Shown here: in pieces, positions 1 through 9,044 of the stretch
Layout of the letters: every line of letters begins with the position of its first letter
How positions within the stretch are numbered: position 1 is the first letter of the stretch
Assembly: GCF_016745505.1 (NCBI RefSeq)
Contig: NZ_JAERUC010000092.1
Span: 1-44,477 of the forward strand
Reading direction: 5' to 3'
DNA from: Streptomyces silvae
GTDB taxonomy: Bacteria > Actinomycetota > Actinomycetes > Streptomycetales > Streptomycetaceae
Length of the DNA stretch: 44,477 nucleotides
Position numbers and translations under genes: made by a program
The notes under the pieces: model-generated
What the model saw: the letters and a program-made list of their open reading frames with translations, nothing else
Databases searched by the model: none
Told to the model about the DNA's origin: nothing

Positions 1-61
1 GCCCGGCTCTCCGCAATGAGCCGTACGCCCGGCTCTCCGCCCCACCGCACGAGGAACCTCT

Positions 62-790
62 GTGAATCTGCTGCTGCTCTCCAACTCCACCCAGTACGGC
101 CGCGGTTATCTGGAACACGCTCTGGACACCGTCACCGCGTTCCTCCCGCCGGAGGCGCGGCTCGCCTTCGTGCCGTACGCGCTGGCCGATCACGACGCGT
201 ACACCGCGCGGGTCCGCGCCGCTCTGGAACCGTCCGGGATCCGGGTGCGCGGCGTCCACGAGAACGCCGACCCGGTGGCCGAACTCGCCGCCTCGGACGC
301 CGTGTTCATCGGCGGAGGCAACTCCTTCCGGCTCCTCGACGCCCTCTACCGCACCGGCCTGCGCGAGGCGGTGCGGGACGCCGCGCGCAGCGGGCTGCCG
401 TACATGGGGGCCAGCGCCGGCACCAACATGGCCGCGCCGACCCTCCGGACCTCCAACGACATGCCCATCGTGCAGCCGCCGTCCTTCGACGCGCTGGGCC
501 TGGTCCCGTTCCAGATCAACCCGCACTACCTGGACCCGGACCCGGCCAGCACCCACAAGGGCGAGACCCGCGAGGAGCGGCTCACCGAATTCCTGGAGGA
601 GAACGACGTCCCCGTGCTCGGGCTGCGCGAGGGCTCCTGGCTCCGGGTCCGGGAGGGCGCGGCGACGGTCCAGGGAGCCCGCCCCGCCCGGCTGTTCGCC
701 CGCGGCGCCCGGCCGCAGGAGCTCGCGGCCGGGACCGATGTGTCGTGGCTGCTGGCTACTGAGCCGAGGTTCGACGCTCCGGCGCGCTGA
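62..790 (+). CDS. pepE: Peptidase E (alpha-aspartyl dipeptidase)
   Basis: A 242-aa cytoplasmic S51-family peptidase that cleaves dipeptides with an N-terminal aspartate. The GGGNS stretch at residues 84-88 and the nucleophile elbow GASAG at 116-120 (Ser118) match the family, and His155 in INPHY fits the second catalytic residue. Length is close to the E. coli enzyme (229 aa). The GTG start is preceded by GAGG seven bases upstream. The 3' end overlaps the convergent MFS gene by 35 bp. The upstream flank is cut by the window edge, so an operon partner cannot be excluded. Family call is firm; substrate is inferred from the family. Confidence 0.88.
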   Translation: MNLLLLSNSTQYGRGYLEHALDTVTAFLPPEARLAFVPYALADHDAYTARVRAALEPSGIRVRGVHENADPVAELAASDAVFIGGGNSFRLLDALYRTGLREAVRDAARSGLPYMGASAGTNMAAPTLRTSNDMPIVQPPSFDALGLVPFQINPHYLDPDPASTHKGETREERLTEFLEENDVPVLGLREGSWLRVREGAATVQGARPARLFARGARPQELAAGTDVSWLLATEPRFDAPAR

Positions 791-2300
791 CCCGCACCGC
801 CACGGGGGCGGCCTCCGCGGCGGCATGCGCGTCACCGGCGCTGCTGGCCAGCAGCACCGGGCGCGGCTGCCGCTGCGCCGGCAGGAACGCGGCCAGCACC
901 AGGCCGATCAGCACCGCCCCCGTGGCGATCATGAACGAGGTCCGGAAGCCTTCCATGGTGGGGACGTCGACCGCCCCCATCCGCACCGAGGTGTTCGCCA
1001 GCACCATGCCGATCACCGCGCTCGACAGCGAGGTGCCGATCGACCGCATCAGCGTGTTCAGACCGTTGGCCGCACCCGTCTCCGACGCGTCGACCGCGCC
1101 GATGATCAGGGCGGGCAGCGAGGAGTACGCCAGCCCGATGCCCGCCCCGAGCACCACCGCGATGATCACGGTCTGCCAGGCGGCGCTCATCAGGCCGAGC
1201 CCCGCCCCGTAACCGACGGCGATGACCAGCATGCCGAGGATCAGGGTGGTCTTGGGGCCGCGGCGGGCGGAGAGCCGGGCGTACAGCGGGGCCACGAACA
1301 TCATGGTCAGGCCCAGGGGCGCCACGCAGAGCCCGGCCACCACCATGGACTGCCCCAGGCCGTACCCCGTCGCCGCGGGCAGCTGGAGCAGCTGCGGCAG
1401 GACCAGGGAGACGGCGTAGAAGGCCACCCCGACCATGATCGAGACGAGGTTGGTGAGCAGCACCTCGCGGCGGGCACTGGTCCGCAGGTCGACCAGCGGT
1501 GCGGACGAGCGCAGCTCGAACAGGCCCCACAGCACCAGGATCACCAGGGACGCGGCGATCAGGCCGAGGGTCAGCGGAGAGGTCCAGCCCCAGTCGCCGC
1601 CCTTGGTCACGGGCAGCAGCAGGCAGACCAGGCCGAGGGAGAGCCCCAGCGCCCCGGCGAGGTCGAAGCGCCCCGGCGCGCGCAGCGGCGGCTCCGGCAC
1701 GACGAGCACGGTCAGCGTCATGGCCAGCACCCCGAGGGCGGCCGAGGCGAGGAAGAGCGCGTGCCAGTCGGCGTGCTGGGCGACGAGCGCGGCCGCGGGC
1801 AGCGCGAGTCCGCCGCCCACGCCTATGGAGGAGCTCATCAGGGCCATCGCCGAGCCGAGCTTCTCGCGCGGCAGCACATCGCGCATGATGCCGATGCCCA
1901 GCGGGATGGCGCCCATGGCGAAGCCTTGGAGCGCCCGGCCGACGATCATGATCACGAGGTTGTCGGTGGAGGCGCAGATCAGCGAGCCCACCACCATCAC
2001 GGCGAGGCTGGCCAGCAGCATCCGCCGCTTGCCGTTCAGATCGCCGAGCCGCCCCATGATCGGGGTGGCGACGGCCCCGGCGAGCAGGGTGGCGGTCATG
2101 ACCCAGGTGGCGTTCGCCGGGTCGGTGCCCAGCAGGGACGGCAGGTCCTTGATGACGGGGACGAGCAGGGTCTGCATGACCGCGACGGTGATCCCCGCGA
2201 ACGCGAGTACGGGGACGACGCCCTTGCTCCCGCCCTCCCTCTTGCCGCGGCCCGGGTCGGGGAGCTCCCCCGCCTGCGGTTCGTTCGTCGTCCGTTGCAT
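756..2300 (-). CDS. MFS transporter, DHA2 (EmrB/QacA-like) drug exporter
   Basis: A 514-aa integral membrane protein, probably a proton-driven exporter with about 14 helices. After a hydrophilic 30-residue N-terminus come hydrophobic segments, the loop motif GRLGDLNGKRR and a motif-C-like glycine-rich segment (SIGVGGGLALP), as in the EmrB/QacA branch. The ATG at 2300 is chosen because the hydrophobic domain follows it closely; the reading frame runs further upstream but that part is low-complexity and not transporter-like. It is divergent from a second MFS gene, and no regulator gene lies between them. The C-terminal tail is Ala/Pro-rich. Substrate unknown. Confidence 0.88.
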   Translation of the reverse strand: MQRTTNEPQAGELPDPGRGKREGGSKGVVPVLAFAGITVAVMQTLLVPVIKDLPSLLGTDPANATWVMTATLLAGAVATPIMGRLGDLNGKRRMLLASLAVMVVGSLICASTDNLVIMIVGRALQGFAMGAIPLGIGIMRDVLPREKLGSAMALMSSSIGVGGGLALPAAALVAQHADWHALFLASAALGVLAMTLTVLVVPEPPLRAPGRFDLAGALGLSLGLVCLLLPVTKGGDWGWTSPLTLGLIAASLVILVLWGLFELRSSAPLVDLRTSARREVLLTNLVSIMVGVAFYAVSLVLPQLLQLPAATGYGLGQSMVVAGLCVAPLGLTMMFVAPLYARLSARRGPKTTLILGMLVIAVGYGAGLGLMSAAWQTVIIAVVLGAGIGLAYSSLPALIIGAVDASETGAANGLNTLMRSIGTSLSSAVIGMVLANTSVRMGAVDVPTMEGFRTSFMIATGAVLIGLVLAAFLPAQRQPRPVLLASSAGDAHAAAEAAPVAVRVSAPERRTSAQ

Positions 2301-2557
2301 ACGTGAGGCCTCCGGGCAGGGAAAAGATGCGGCAGTCAGAGCGGGGTGGAGCATGCGGCAGCGCGCCGAGCGGGCAGCGCCGACCGCCAAGTGTGTGCAT
2401 GTTGAACGCTTCCGTACGTCCGCGATATTCCGGTGAACGCGGCGTAAAAACAGGGAAGTCGGCGGAGGTCCTACGCCGGGGGGCGGAGAAGTGTCGGGAC
2501 CGAAGGGGGAGCGGAAACGGATGTACGGGGCACGAGTGGCCTGCGAGTATGACACCC

Positions 2558-4063
2558 ATGGTTGACGTCACCCCGCCCCCGCGGCCTCCCGCCCGATCGA
2601 GAACCCGTACGAGAACCCGTACCTGGGCCGTGGTCGCGGCCGCCTGCACCGGCCAGTTCCTGGTCGTCCTGGACGTGTCCGTCGTCAATGTGGCGCTGCC
2701 GTCCATGCGCACCGACCTGGGCCTGAGCGCCCCCGGGCTGCAGTGGGTCGTCAACGCCTACTCCATCGCCTTCGCCGGCTTCATGCTCCTCGGCGGGCGG
2801 GCCGCGGACATCTACGGCCGCAAGCGGATGTTCCTGACCGGGCTCGCCCTCTTCACCGCGGCCTCCCTGGCCGGAGGCCTGGCGCAGGAGGGCTGGCAGC
2901 TCCTCGCGGCGCGGGCCGGGCAGGGGCTGGGCGCCGCCGTGCTCTCCCCGGCGACCCTCACGATCCTCACCGCCGCCGTCCCCGAGGGCCCCGCGCGGAG
3001 CAGGGCGATCGGCACCTGGATGGCGGTCGGCGCGGGCGGTGGAGCGGCCGGCGGGCTGATCGGCGGGGTGCTCACCGACGTCCTGTCCTGGCGGTGGGTC
3101 CTGCTCATCAACGTGCCGGTCGGCGTCCTCGTCATCGCCGGCGCGGCGGTGTGGCTGGCCGAGGGCCGGGCGGGCGACCGGCGCCGCGTCGACCTGCTGG
3201 GCGCGGTGCTCGTCACGGCGGGCCTGGCGACGACGGCGTACGGCATCGTGCAGACCGAGGCCGCCGGCTGGGCCTCGGCCGCCACCCTGGTGCCCCTCCT
3301 GGGCGGACTGGCGCTGCTCGGCGTGTTCGTCCTGGTGGAGTGGAGGACTGCCGCACCGCTGATGCCGCTGCGGGTGCTCGGGGTGCGGGCCGTCTCGGCG
3401 GCGAACGTGTCGATGCTGCTGCTGGGCTCGGCGACGTTCTGCATGTGGTACTTCATGACCGTCTACGCGCAGAACGTGCTGGGCTACACACCGCTGGAGG
3501 CCGGCTTCGCGCTCGTACCGAGCTCCGTCGCCGTCTTCGTCGGCGCCAAGGCCGCGCCCGCCCTCATGGCGCGGACCGGCGCCAAGGCCCTGGCCGTGGT
3601 AGGCGCCCTGGTCGCCGCCGCCGGTTTCGGCTGGCAGTCCACCATGGGCGTGCACGGCTCCTACCTCACCTCGGTCTGCCTCCCCGGCGTCCTGATGATG
3701 GCCGGGGCCGGACTGGCCTCCACCCCGCTGGCCACGCTCGCCACCTCCGGCGCGGCACCCGGCGACGCGGGACTCGTCTCCGGGCTGGTCAACACCTCCC
3801 GCACGATGGGCGGCGCGCTGGGCCTCGCGGTGCTCTCCACGGTCGCGGCGGCCCGCACGGCGGGCTCCGGGGGCGCCGCGGAGATCACCGCCGGTTACGC
3901 CCTGGCCTTCCGCACCTCCGCCGTGGTCCTGGTCGCCGGGGCGCTGATGATGCTGGTCTGGCTGCCCGGACGCGGGGAGAGGCCCACGGGCACCCGGGCC
4001 GGAGGCCGCCCGGGAAGCGCCGGGAAGGAGACGGCGCCCGCGCTGCACTCCCCGGAGGCCTAG
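2558..4063 (+). CDS. MFS transporter, DHA2 family exporter
   Basis: About 501 aa, 14-helix-type MFS protein. The helix 1 motif LDVSVVNVALP and the loop GGRAADIYGRKR are classic for DHA2 (EmrB/QacA, actinorhodin ActII-2-like) exporters, as is the segment around LSPATLTIL. Two in-frame ATGs (2549 and 2558) are possible; neither has a strong Shine-Dalgarno, and 2558 gives the usual short basic N-terminus (a run of RT pairs before helix 1). It is divergent from the other MFS gene, with 257 bp between the two starts. The C-terminus is a hydrophilic tail of about 35 residues. Substrate unknown. Confidence 0.88.
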   Translation: MVDVTPPPRPPARSRTRTRTRTWAVVAAACTGQFLVVLDVSVVNVALPSMRTDLGLSAPGLQWVVNAYSIAFAGFMLLGGRAADIYGRKRMFLTGLALFTAASLAGGLAQEGWQLLAARAGQGLGAAVLSPATLTILTAAVPEGPARSRAIGTWMAVGAGGGAAGGLIGGVLTDVLSWRWVLLINVPVGVLVIAGAAVWLAEGRAGDRRRVDLLGAVLVTAGLATTAYGIVQTEAAGWASAATLVPLLGGLALLGVFVLVEWRTAAPLMPLRVLGVRAVSAANVSMLLLGSATFCMWYFMTVYAQNVLGYTPLEAGFALVPSSVAVFVGAKAAPALMARTGAKALAVVGALVAAAGFGWQSTMGVHGSYLTSVCLPGVLMMAGAGLASTPLATLATSGAAPGDAGLVSGLVNTSRTMGGALGLAVLSTVAAARTAGSGGAAEITAGYALAFRTSAVVLVAGALMMLVWLPGRGERPTGTRAGGRPGSAGKETAPALHSPEA

Positions 4064-4114
4064 GGCGTGTTGTGGAAGTCCCGCCCGCCCGGCGACGCCT
4101 CGTCCGCCCCGGGT

Positions 4115-5335
4115 TCACCTCGTGGGCGGGAACTCCGGCAGGGTGAGGGCCGAGTGGGCGGAGCGTCCCTCCCCGGAGGGCAGGGCGGTGAGACCGCGCA
4201 GCCTGTCGTTGCGCTGTCGCAGGGCCTCGGCGGTGGTGGGGAAGAGCGTGGCGCCGCCCTCGCCGACCAGCCCCTGGTTCGCGGTCACGAACGCACGGGT
4301 GGCGTGTTCGTAGGCGGCGAAGCCCGGGGCGGGGGCCCGGCCGGCCAGCGAAGCGGCGAGCATGTACGCGCCGACGAGTGCGAGGCTGGTGCCCTGTCCG
4401 GTGAGGAACGAGGGCGTGTAGGCGGCGTCGCCCACCAGCGCGACCCTGCCGCTGGACCAACGGGGCATGCGGATCTGGCTGACCGCGTCGAAGAACAGGT
4501 CGTCCGTGTCGTCCAGGGCGGCCAGCATGCCCGGGACCTCCCAGCCCGCGTCGGCGAAGACCTCGGTGAGCAGGTCGCGTTGGGCTCCGGGGTCCCCGAA
4601 CGCGTCGAACGGCGGTTCCGGCCGGGCGAAGTTCAGAAAGGCGTGAACCTCCTCGCCGGCCCCCACGGCGTAGAGCGCCGCGGCCCTGCCCGGGGTGTTC
4701 CACATGACGGTCTCGTGGGAGAGGCCGAGGGTGTTGCGCGCGGTGAACACGGCGAAGCAGTAACCGAGGTACCGGTGGAACTGCTCCTCGGGCCCGAACA
4801 GCGCCTCCCGGGTACGTGAGTGCGTACCGTCCGCACCGATCACCATGTCGAACGTACGGCTGCCGCCTCCTCGGAAGGCGACGTCGACCCCGTGGGCGGA
4901 CTGGTCGAAGGTCTCGATGGAGTCGTCGAACACGAACTCGACGTCGTCACGGACCGCCGCGTGGAGCGCGTCGGTCAGATCCCCGCGCCGTACCTCCAGG
5001 TCCTGTCCCGCGACACCCCCGGTGACGGCATGCGGGTGGAGCGAGGCCACCACCCGGCCGTCGCCTTCGAGGAAGGTCAGCCGGCGCAGGTCGACGTGCG
5101 CCTCCCGGAGCCGCGGCAGGATCCCCATCCGCCGGACGACCTCCAGAGCGGTGCCGCGCACATCGATGGGGTAGCCACCGCTGCGCGGCGTGCCCGCCTT
5201 CTCCACCACCGTGACCGCGTGGCCGCACCGGTTCAGCCAGAAGGCGAGGGCGGGGCCCGCGATGCCGGCCCCGGATATCAGGACGGTGCGCCCCGTTGCG
5301 TGACGGATGTCCGTCGGCTGATCGGTGCGGGTCAT
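4115..5335 (-). CDS. FAD-dependent aromatic monooxygenase (PHBH fold)
   Basis: A 406-aa group A flavoprotein hydroxylase, the class that includes TetX, rifampicin monooxygenase and polyketide tailoring hydroxylases. The dinucleotide fold has GAGIAG at residues 22-27, the DG motif is at IGADGTHSR (about 166-174) and the GD motif with flavin ribityl contact is at LVGDAAYTPSF (about 300-310). The ATG overlaps the upstream MFS stop as ATGA, so the two are translationally coupled. That pairing suggests either drug inactivation with efflux, or tailoring plus export. A loose inverted repeat (TCCCGCCC at 4079 with GGGCGGGA at 4124) lies around its 3' end. Substrate cannot be told from sequence. Confidence 0.87.
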   Translation of the reverse strand: MTRTDQPTDIRHATGRTVLISGAGIAGPALAFWLNRCGHAVTVVEKAGTPRSGGYPIDVRGTALEVVRRMGILPRLREAHVDLRRLTFLEGDGRVVASLHPHAVTGGVAGQDLEVRRGDLTDALHAAVRDDVEFVFDDSIETFDQSAHGVDVAFRGGGSRTFDMVIGADGTHSRTREALFGPEEQFHRYLGYCFAVFTARNTLGLSHETVMWNTPGRAAALYAVGAGEEVHAFLNFARPEPPFDAFGDPGAQRDLLTEVFADAGWEVPGMLAALDDTDDLFFDAVSQIRMPRWSSGRVALVGDAAYTPSFLTGQGTSLALVGAYMLAASLAGRAPAPGFAAYEHATRAFVTANQGLVGEGGATLFPTTAEALRQRNDRLRGLTALPSGEGRSAHSALTLPEFPPTR

Positions 5336-6798
5336 TCGTTGACTCCTTTGCTCATGGTGCGGACGACAAGCAGGGACAGCGCCGCGACGACGCCTGCGAT
5401 GAGGAAGCCGGTGACGAAGGCCGATTCGGCCGGGACGTCCGAGCCGGAGGGGACCCCGGAGGTGAGGAGCGCGCCGCCGAGCATCCCGCCCACGGCTGAC
5501 CCCAGCACACGGGTCACCAGGACCAGGCTGGTGGCGATGCCGGTGTCGCTCTCGTCGACGGAAGAGGCGATGCTCGTCACCATGGCCGTGACGCACAGGC
5601 CGTTGGCGAGCGCGATCAGCGCCTTGCCGACGACGATGTGCCAGATCTCGGTGTGCGCGACCGACAGGGTGAGCAGGGCGACGGCCATGAGGACGGCGGC
5701 GGTCGTGACCACGGCACGAGGGCCGAAGCGCCGCTCGCCGATCCCGCCGGCCGGTCCGGCCAGCGTCGCGGCCACGGCGCCGGGCAGGAGGACGAAGCCG
5801 ATCGCGGTGGGGCCGGCCCCGAAGCCGTATCCGTCGCCGGACGCGTCGAGCAGCTGCGGAACGAGATAGACCCCCATCGCGGTACCGAGGCACATCACGA
5901 ACGTCACCACACATGACTTCCAGATCACCGGCCGTGCCAGCATGCGCAGATCGACCAGGGGCGCGGCCGCTCGGCGTTCGACGGCCAGCCATCCGGCCAC
6001 GAAGGCGGCCAGGAGCACGAGGAGGGCGCCGAGCACGAGCGGCTGCGAGCCGGCATCGGGCGCCAGCGCGAACACGAGCATGAGCGTGACCAGAATCCCG
6101 CTCAGGAGAAGCAGGCCGGGCCAGTCGATCCCGGCGCCGTCCGGCCTGCCCGGCGCGTCCGGCGGCATCAGCCTGTTCACCAGCAGGGTGAACCCGATGA
6201 CCGCGAACGTCGGCAGCGCGAACATCCAGTGCCGCGAGAGTGCTTCCGCCACGGGCCCGGCCGACAGCATCCCCACCATCGAGCCGCCCACGAACATTCC
6301 GCTGACCAGCCCGATGGCCACCTTCGACTCTCCGATGGGCAGGTGCTTGCGCACCACGATGAAGGACAGGGGCAGCGCGCCCACCATCGCCCCCTGGAGA
6401 ATCTGACCGAGCAGCAGCACCGGCAGGCTGGGCGCCAGGGAGGAGACCAGGCCACCGGCCGAGACCACCGTCATCAGCCGGATCAGGACCCGCTTTCCGC
6501 CGTAACGGTCGCCGAACTTGCCTGCGAGCGGCGTGACCAGCGCGCCGGTGACGGCGAGCACGATGTTGAGGAGCGCCCCTTCGGCCGGAGTCATGTCCAG
6601 CTCCCGTTGCAGGAGCGGGAGCGTCGGCGACACGACCGACTCCAGGGCGCCGGTGGAGACGGCCAGCATGCCGAGGGCCCAGACAGCGGCCTTCCCCATG
6701 CGGGCCGGAGGCGCCGGGCCTGTGGTCATGAGCGTCGTTACGGACTCGATGCGGCCGGCCGGTCCGGCGGGCTCGTGCCCGTCCTGTCGCGCCGTCAC
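5332..6798 (-). CDS. MFS transporter coupled to the FAD monooxygenase
   Basis: A 488-aa MFS exporter. The ATG at 6729 has no ribosome binding site, whereas the GTG at 6798 has GGAGG six bases upstream (6805-6809 on the + strand), so I choose 6798; the extra N-terminus is hydrophilic. The core begins near MGKAAVWALGML and has the loop GKFGDRYGGKR and about 14 hydrophobic segments. The stop overlaps the monooxygenase start by 4 bp. There is no adjacent regulator, but a perfect 12-bp palindrome sits about 140 bp upstream. Likely exports a compound related to the monooxygenase substrate (inference). Confidence 0.83.
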   Translation of the reverse strand: MTARQDGHEPAGPAGRIESVTTLMTTGPAPPARMGKAAVWALGMLAVSTGALESVVSPTLPLLQRELDMTPAEGALLNIVLAVTGALVTPLAGKFGDRYGGKRVLIRLMTVVSAGGLVSSLAPSLPVLLLGQILQGAMVGALPLSFIVVRKHLPIGESKVAIGLVSGMFVGGSMVGMLSAGPVAEALSRHWMFALPTFAVIGFTLLVNRLMPPDAPGRPDGAGIDWPGLLLLSGILVTLMLVFALAPDAGSQPLVLGALLVLLAAFVAGWLAVERRAAAPLVDLRMLARPVIWKSCVVTFVMCLGTAMGVYLVPQLLDASGDGYGFGAGPTAIGFVLLPGAVAATLAGPAGGIGERRFGPRAVVTTAAVLMAVALLTLSVAHTEIWHIVVGKALIALANGLCVTAMVTSIASSVDESDTGIATSLVLVTRVLGSAVGGMLGGALLTSGVPSGSDVPAESAFVTGFLIAGVVAALSLLVVRTMSKGVNE

Positions 6799-6931
6799 CC
6801 CTGGCCTCCCTGCCGATGGCTCGCTGATCCCATGGGTGGAGCTCCCCTCCGTCTGATGCGGGCCGGACGGGACGGAGTGTGCGGGCACGGCTGCGCGCCG
6901 GGCGTCATACCCGGGAGCCAAAGTGGAGGTG

Positions 6932-6943
6932 CTACCGCGGTAG
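6932..6943. promoter_or_regulatory. Candidate operator palindrome CTACCGCGGTAG
   Basis: A perfect 12-bp palindrome upstream of the MFS-monooxygenase operon. Such small palindromes are common for TetR- or MarR-type binding, but no regulator gene is adjacent, and short GC-rich palindromes also occur by chance in this genome. Confidence 0.25.
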
Positions 6944-7060
6944 GGGGTGCGGGAGACGTGCCGGAACGCCGTCGGGCGTCAACTCCGCTCCAGGGACCCG
7001 TGATTCAGCGATGGCCGGGGGCGCCTGCGCGGGGGCGGGCCGGACTGACGGCGTCCACCG

Positions 7061-7082
7061 GGACCGGTCTCGGAGCCGGTCC
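7061..7082 (-). terminator. Hairpin downstream of the response regulator gene
   Basis: Perfect 7-bp stem (GGACCGG and CCGGTCC) with an 8-nt loop, 24 bp beyond the response regulator stop. It has no T-run, as is usual for Streptomyces terminators. Confidence 0.5.
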
Positions 7083-7105
7083 TGCCGGCGCCCACCGGGA
7101 CGGTC

Positions 7106-7747
7106 TCAGAGCCAGCCCTGCCGGCGTGCCGCGCGCATCGCCTCCATGCGGTTACGGGTCCCCGTCTTGCCGATCGCCGAGGAGAGGTAGTTCCGGACCG
7201 TCGACTCCGACAGGCTCAGCTTCGCGGCGATGTCGGCGACCGTCGCCCCGTCCACGGACGCGTTGAGCGCGTCCCGCTCCCGCGGGGTCAGCGGGCTGGG
7301 GCCCGCGCCCAGCGCGGCGGCGGCCAGCGCCGGATCGATCACCGTCTCGCCGCCCAGCACCTGCCGGATCGCCTTCGCCAGGTCCCCGACCGGCCCGTCC
7401 TTCACCAGGAAACCGGACGCGCCGGCCTCCATGGCGCGTCGCAGATAGCCCGGCCTGCCGAACGTCGTCAGGATCAGCACCCGGCAGTCCGGCACCTCCG
7501 TACGCAGGTCGGCGGCCGCGTCCAGGCCGCTGCGGCCCGGGAGTTCGATGTCCAGCAGCGCCACGTCCGGGCGCGAGACGAGCGCCTCGTCCACGATCCT
7601 GTCCCCGGCGGCCACCTGGGCGACCACCTCGAAGTCCGGCTCCATGCCGAGCAGCAGGGCGAGGGCGCTGCGCATCATCCCCTGGTCCTCGGCGAGCAGG
7701 ATGCGTACCGGACCCGTGGGCCGGTGGTCCTGCGGCATCTCGTTCAC
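7106..7747 (-). CDS. NarL/FixJ-family response regulator
   Basis: 213 aa. The receiver domain occupies residues 14-130 with acidic pocket E20-D21, phosphoacceptor D66 in LLDIELPG and a Lys in FLVKDGP near 117. A LuxR-type HTH follows from about 148 (LTPRERDALN) with recognition helix SESTVRNYLSSAIGK. It is the likely partner of the histidine kinase just upstream and ends the ABC exporter operon, so it probably controls that exporter. The start at 7747 (ATG) is supported by the receiver domain beginning at residue 14; an in-frame ATG at residue 4 is also possible. It resembles the DesR group. Confidence 0.93.
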   Translation of the reverse strand: MNEMPQDHRPTGPVRILLAEDQGMMRSALALLLGMEPDFEVVAQVAAGDRIVDEALVSRPDVALLDIELPGRSGLDAAADLRTEVPDCRVLILTTFGRPGYLRRAMEAGASGFLVKDGPVGDLAKAIRQVLGGETVIDPALAAAALGAGPSPLTPRERDALNASVDGATVADIAAKLSLSESTVRNYLSSAIGKTGTRNRMEAMRAARRQGWL

Positions 7748-7853
7748 GGGCTCAGATTAGGCCGCCGGGGCCCCGCGCGGGGGCCCGACGGCGCCGCCCG
7801 CCCGGTGGGCCGCTGCTCAGCTGCCCGGTCCCGCCCGCCCGGCAGGCCGTTCC

Positions 7854-9044
7854 TCAGCCGCAGTTCCGCCCGCCCGCACCGTCCCCCGGCCAGGCCGGCA
7901 GTTCCGCGGTCACGACGAAGCCGCCGTCCGGGCCGGGGCCCGACTCCAGCGAGCCGCCCGCGGCGGCCAGCCGCTCGGCCAGTCCCCTGAGCCCCGTACC
8001 GCCGGCCGTGCCCGCAGGCTGCTCCGGGCCGGGACCCGCGCCGTCGTCCGTCACGGTCAGCCTCACCCGATCGGGTGTGGAGCCGAGCTCGAACACACAG
8101 CGGGTCGCGCCACTGTGGCGTACGGCGTTGGTGACGGCCTCCCGGGCGACCCAGCCCAGCAGCGTGTCGGTCTCCGGGTCGGGCGGTGGCCCCGAGCGGT
8201 GCACGACCGCCTCGATCCCGGCGGCGCTCAGCACCGGCCCGGCCCGGTCCAGCTCGGTGGCCAGGCTCCCCTCGCGGTAGCCCGTCACCGCCTCACGGAT
8301 CTCGGTCAGCGCCTGGCGGCCCACCGACTCGATGTCCGAGACCTGGGCGAGCGCCGCGTCGATGTCGAGCGGAGCGATCCTGCGGGCCGCCTCCGACTTG
8401 ACGACGACGACCGACAGGGTGTGGCCGAGCAGATCGTGCAGGTCGCGCGAGAAGCGCAGCCGCTCCTGCTCGACGGCGCTGCGGGCCAGCTCCTCCCGGG
8501 TCGCGCGCAGCTCCATCACCGTCTCGGACAGGGTGAGGATCGCGGCGGTCACACCCCCGGAGATGAAGGTCCCGTAGCCGATGGTCCACGGCTCCGAGAC
8601 ATGGTCCCCGCGCCACACGGCCACCGCGCACGCGCATCCGGCGAGGACGATCAGGCCGACGCCCAGCCGCCGGCCGCGCAGGATCGTCCCGCAGGCCAGC
8701 GAGAACAACGGGAAGAACAGCAGCCAGTTGCCGCCGTACCCCATCGCGAGCCCGAACGTGAGGGCCCCCATCGCGGCCAGCAGCACGTACGACGTGACGC
8801 TCTCCCGCTTCCTCCGGTCGAAGCCCCGGAACACCACCGAGATGTAGAGGGAGTTGAAGGCCAGCAGCCCGAGGCCGCCGACCCAGGGGTTCGACGTCTC
8901 GCCCTGGAGGAGGTTGGAGAACGCGCCGAGCCCCATCAGCAGCACGGGCAGCAGGGCGTACGGGCCGGGCGGGCCGGGCCGCCTGTTCCTCTTCCTGGTC
9001 TTCTTCGGCTTCAGCGTCTTCCTGGACACGGTCACTCCACTCAC
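7854..9044 (-). CDS. Sensor histidine kinase, DesK/HisKA_3 family
   Basis: 396 aa. A basic N-terminus (residues 8-22) is followed by five or six hydrophobic segments (about 28-175), a short coiled coil, a HisKA_3 phosphorylation helix with His203 in RDLHDLLGHTL, and a HATPase domain with N-box Asn306 and the G-box DDGAGPG. The GTG at 9044 overlaps the permease stop as GTGA with GAGGA four bases ahead, which decides this start over GTGs at 9035 and 9029. It probably senses membrane state or the drug handled by the adjacent exporter and phosphorylates the downstream regulator. Confidence 0.9.
   Translation of the reverse strand: MSGVTVSRKTLKPKKTRKRNRRPGPPGPYALLPVLLMGLGAFSNLLQGETSNPWVGGLGLLAFNSLYISVVFRGFDRRKRESVTSYVLLAAMGALTFGLAMGYGGNWLLFFPLFSLACGTILRGRRLGVGLIVLAGCACAVAVWRGDHVSEPWTIGYGTFISGGVTAAILTLSETVMELRATREELARSAVEQERLRFSRDLHDLLGHTLSVVVVKSEAARRIAPLDIDAALAQVSDIESVGRQALTEIREAVTGYREGSLATELDRAGPVLSAAGIEAVVHRSGPPPDPETDTLLGWVAREAVTNAVRHSGATRCVFELGSTPDRVRLTVTDDGAGPGPEQPAGTAGGTGLRGLAERLAAAGGSLESGPGPDGGFVVTAELPAWPGDGAGGRNCG

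Larger units (their letters stand above)
6799..7105. other. 307-bp intergenic region with palindrome and partial duplication
   Basis: No gene is visible. It holds the leader of the MFS-monooxygenase operon, a perfect 12-bp palindrome CTACCGCGGTAG at 6932-6943 that could be an operator, a hairpin behind the response regulator gene at 7061-7082, and an imperfect copy (about 7055-7090) of the last 35 bp of the response regulator gene region (7092-7126). Confidence 0.6.

Noticed and set aside
2301..2548. PHO-box-like GTTCACC in the gap between the divergent MFS genes
   Set aside because: The second direct repeat unit is about 20 bp further away than a PHO box requires, and neither gene is an obvious phosphate gene.
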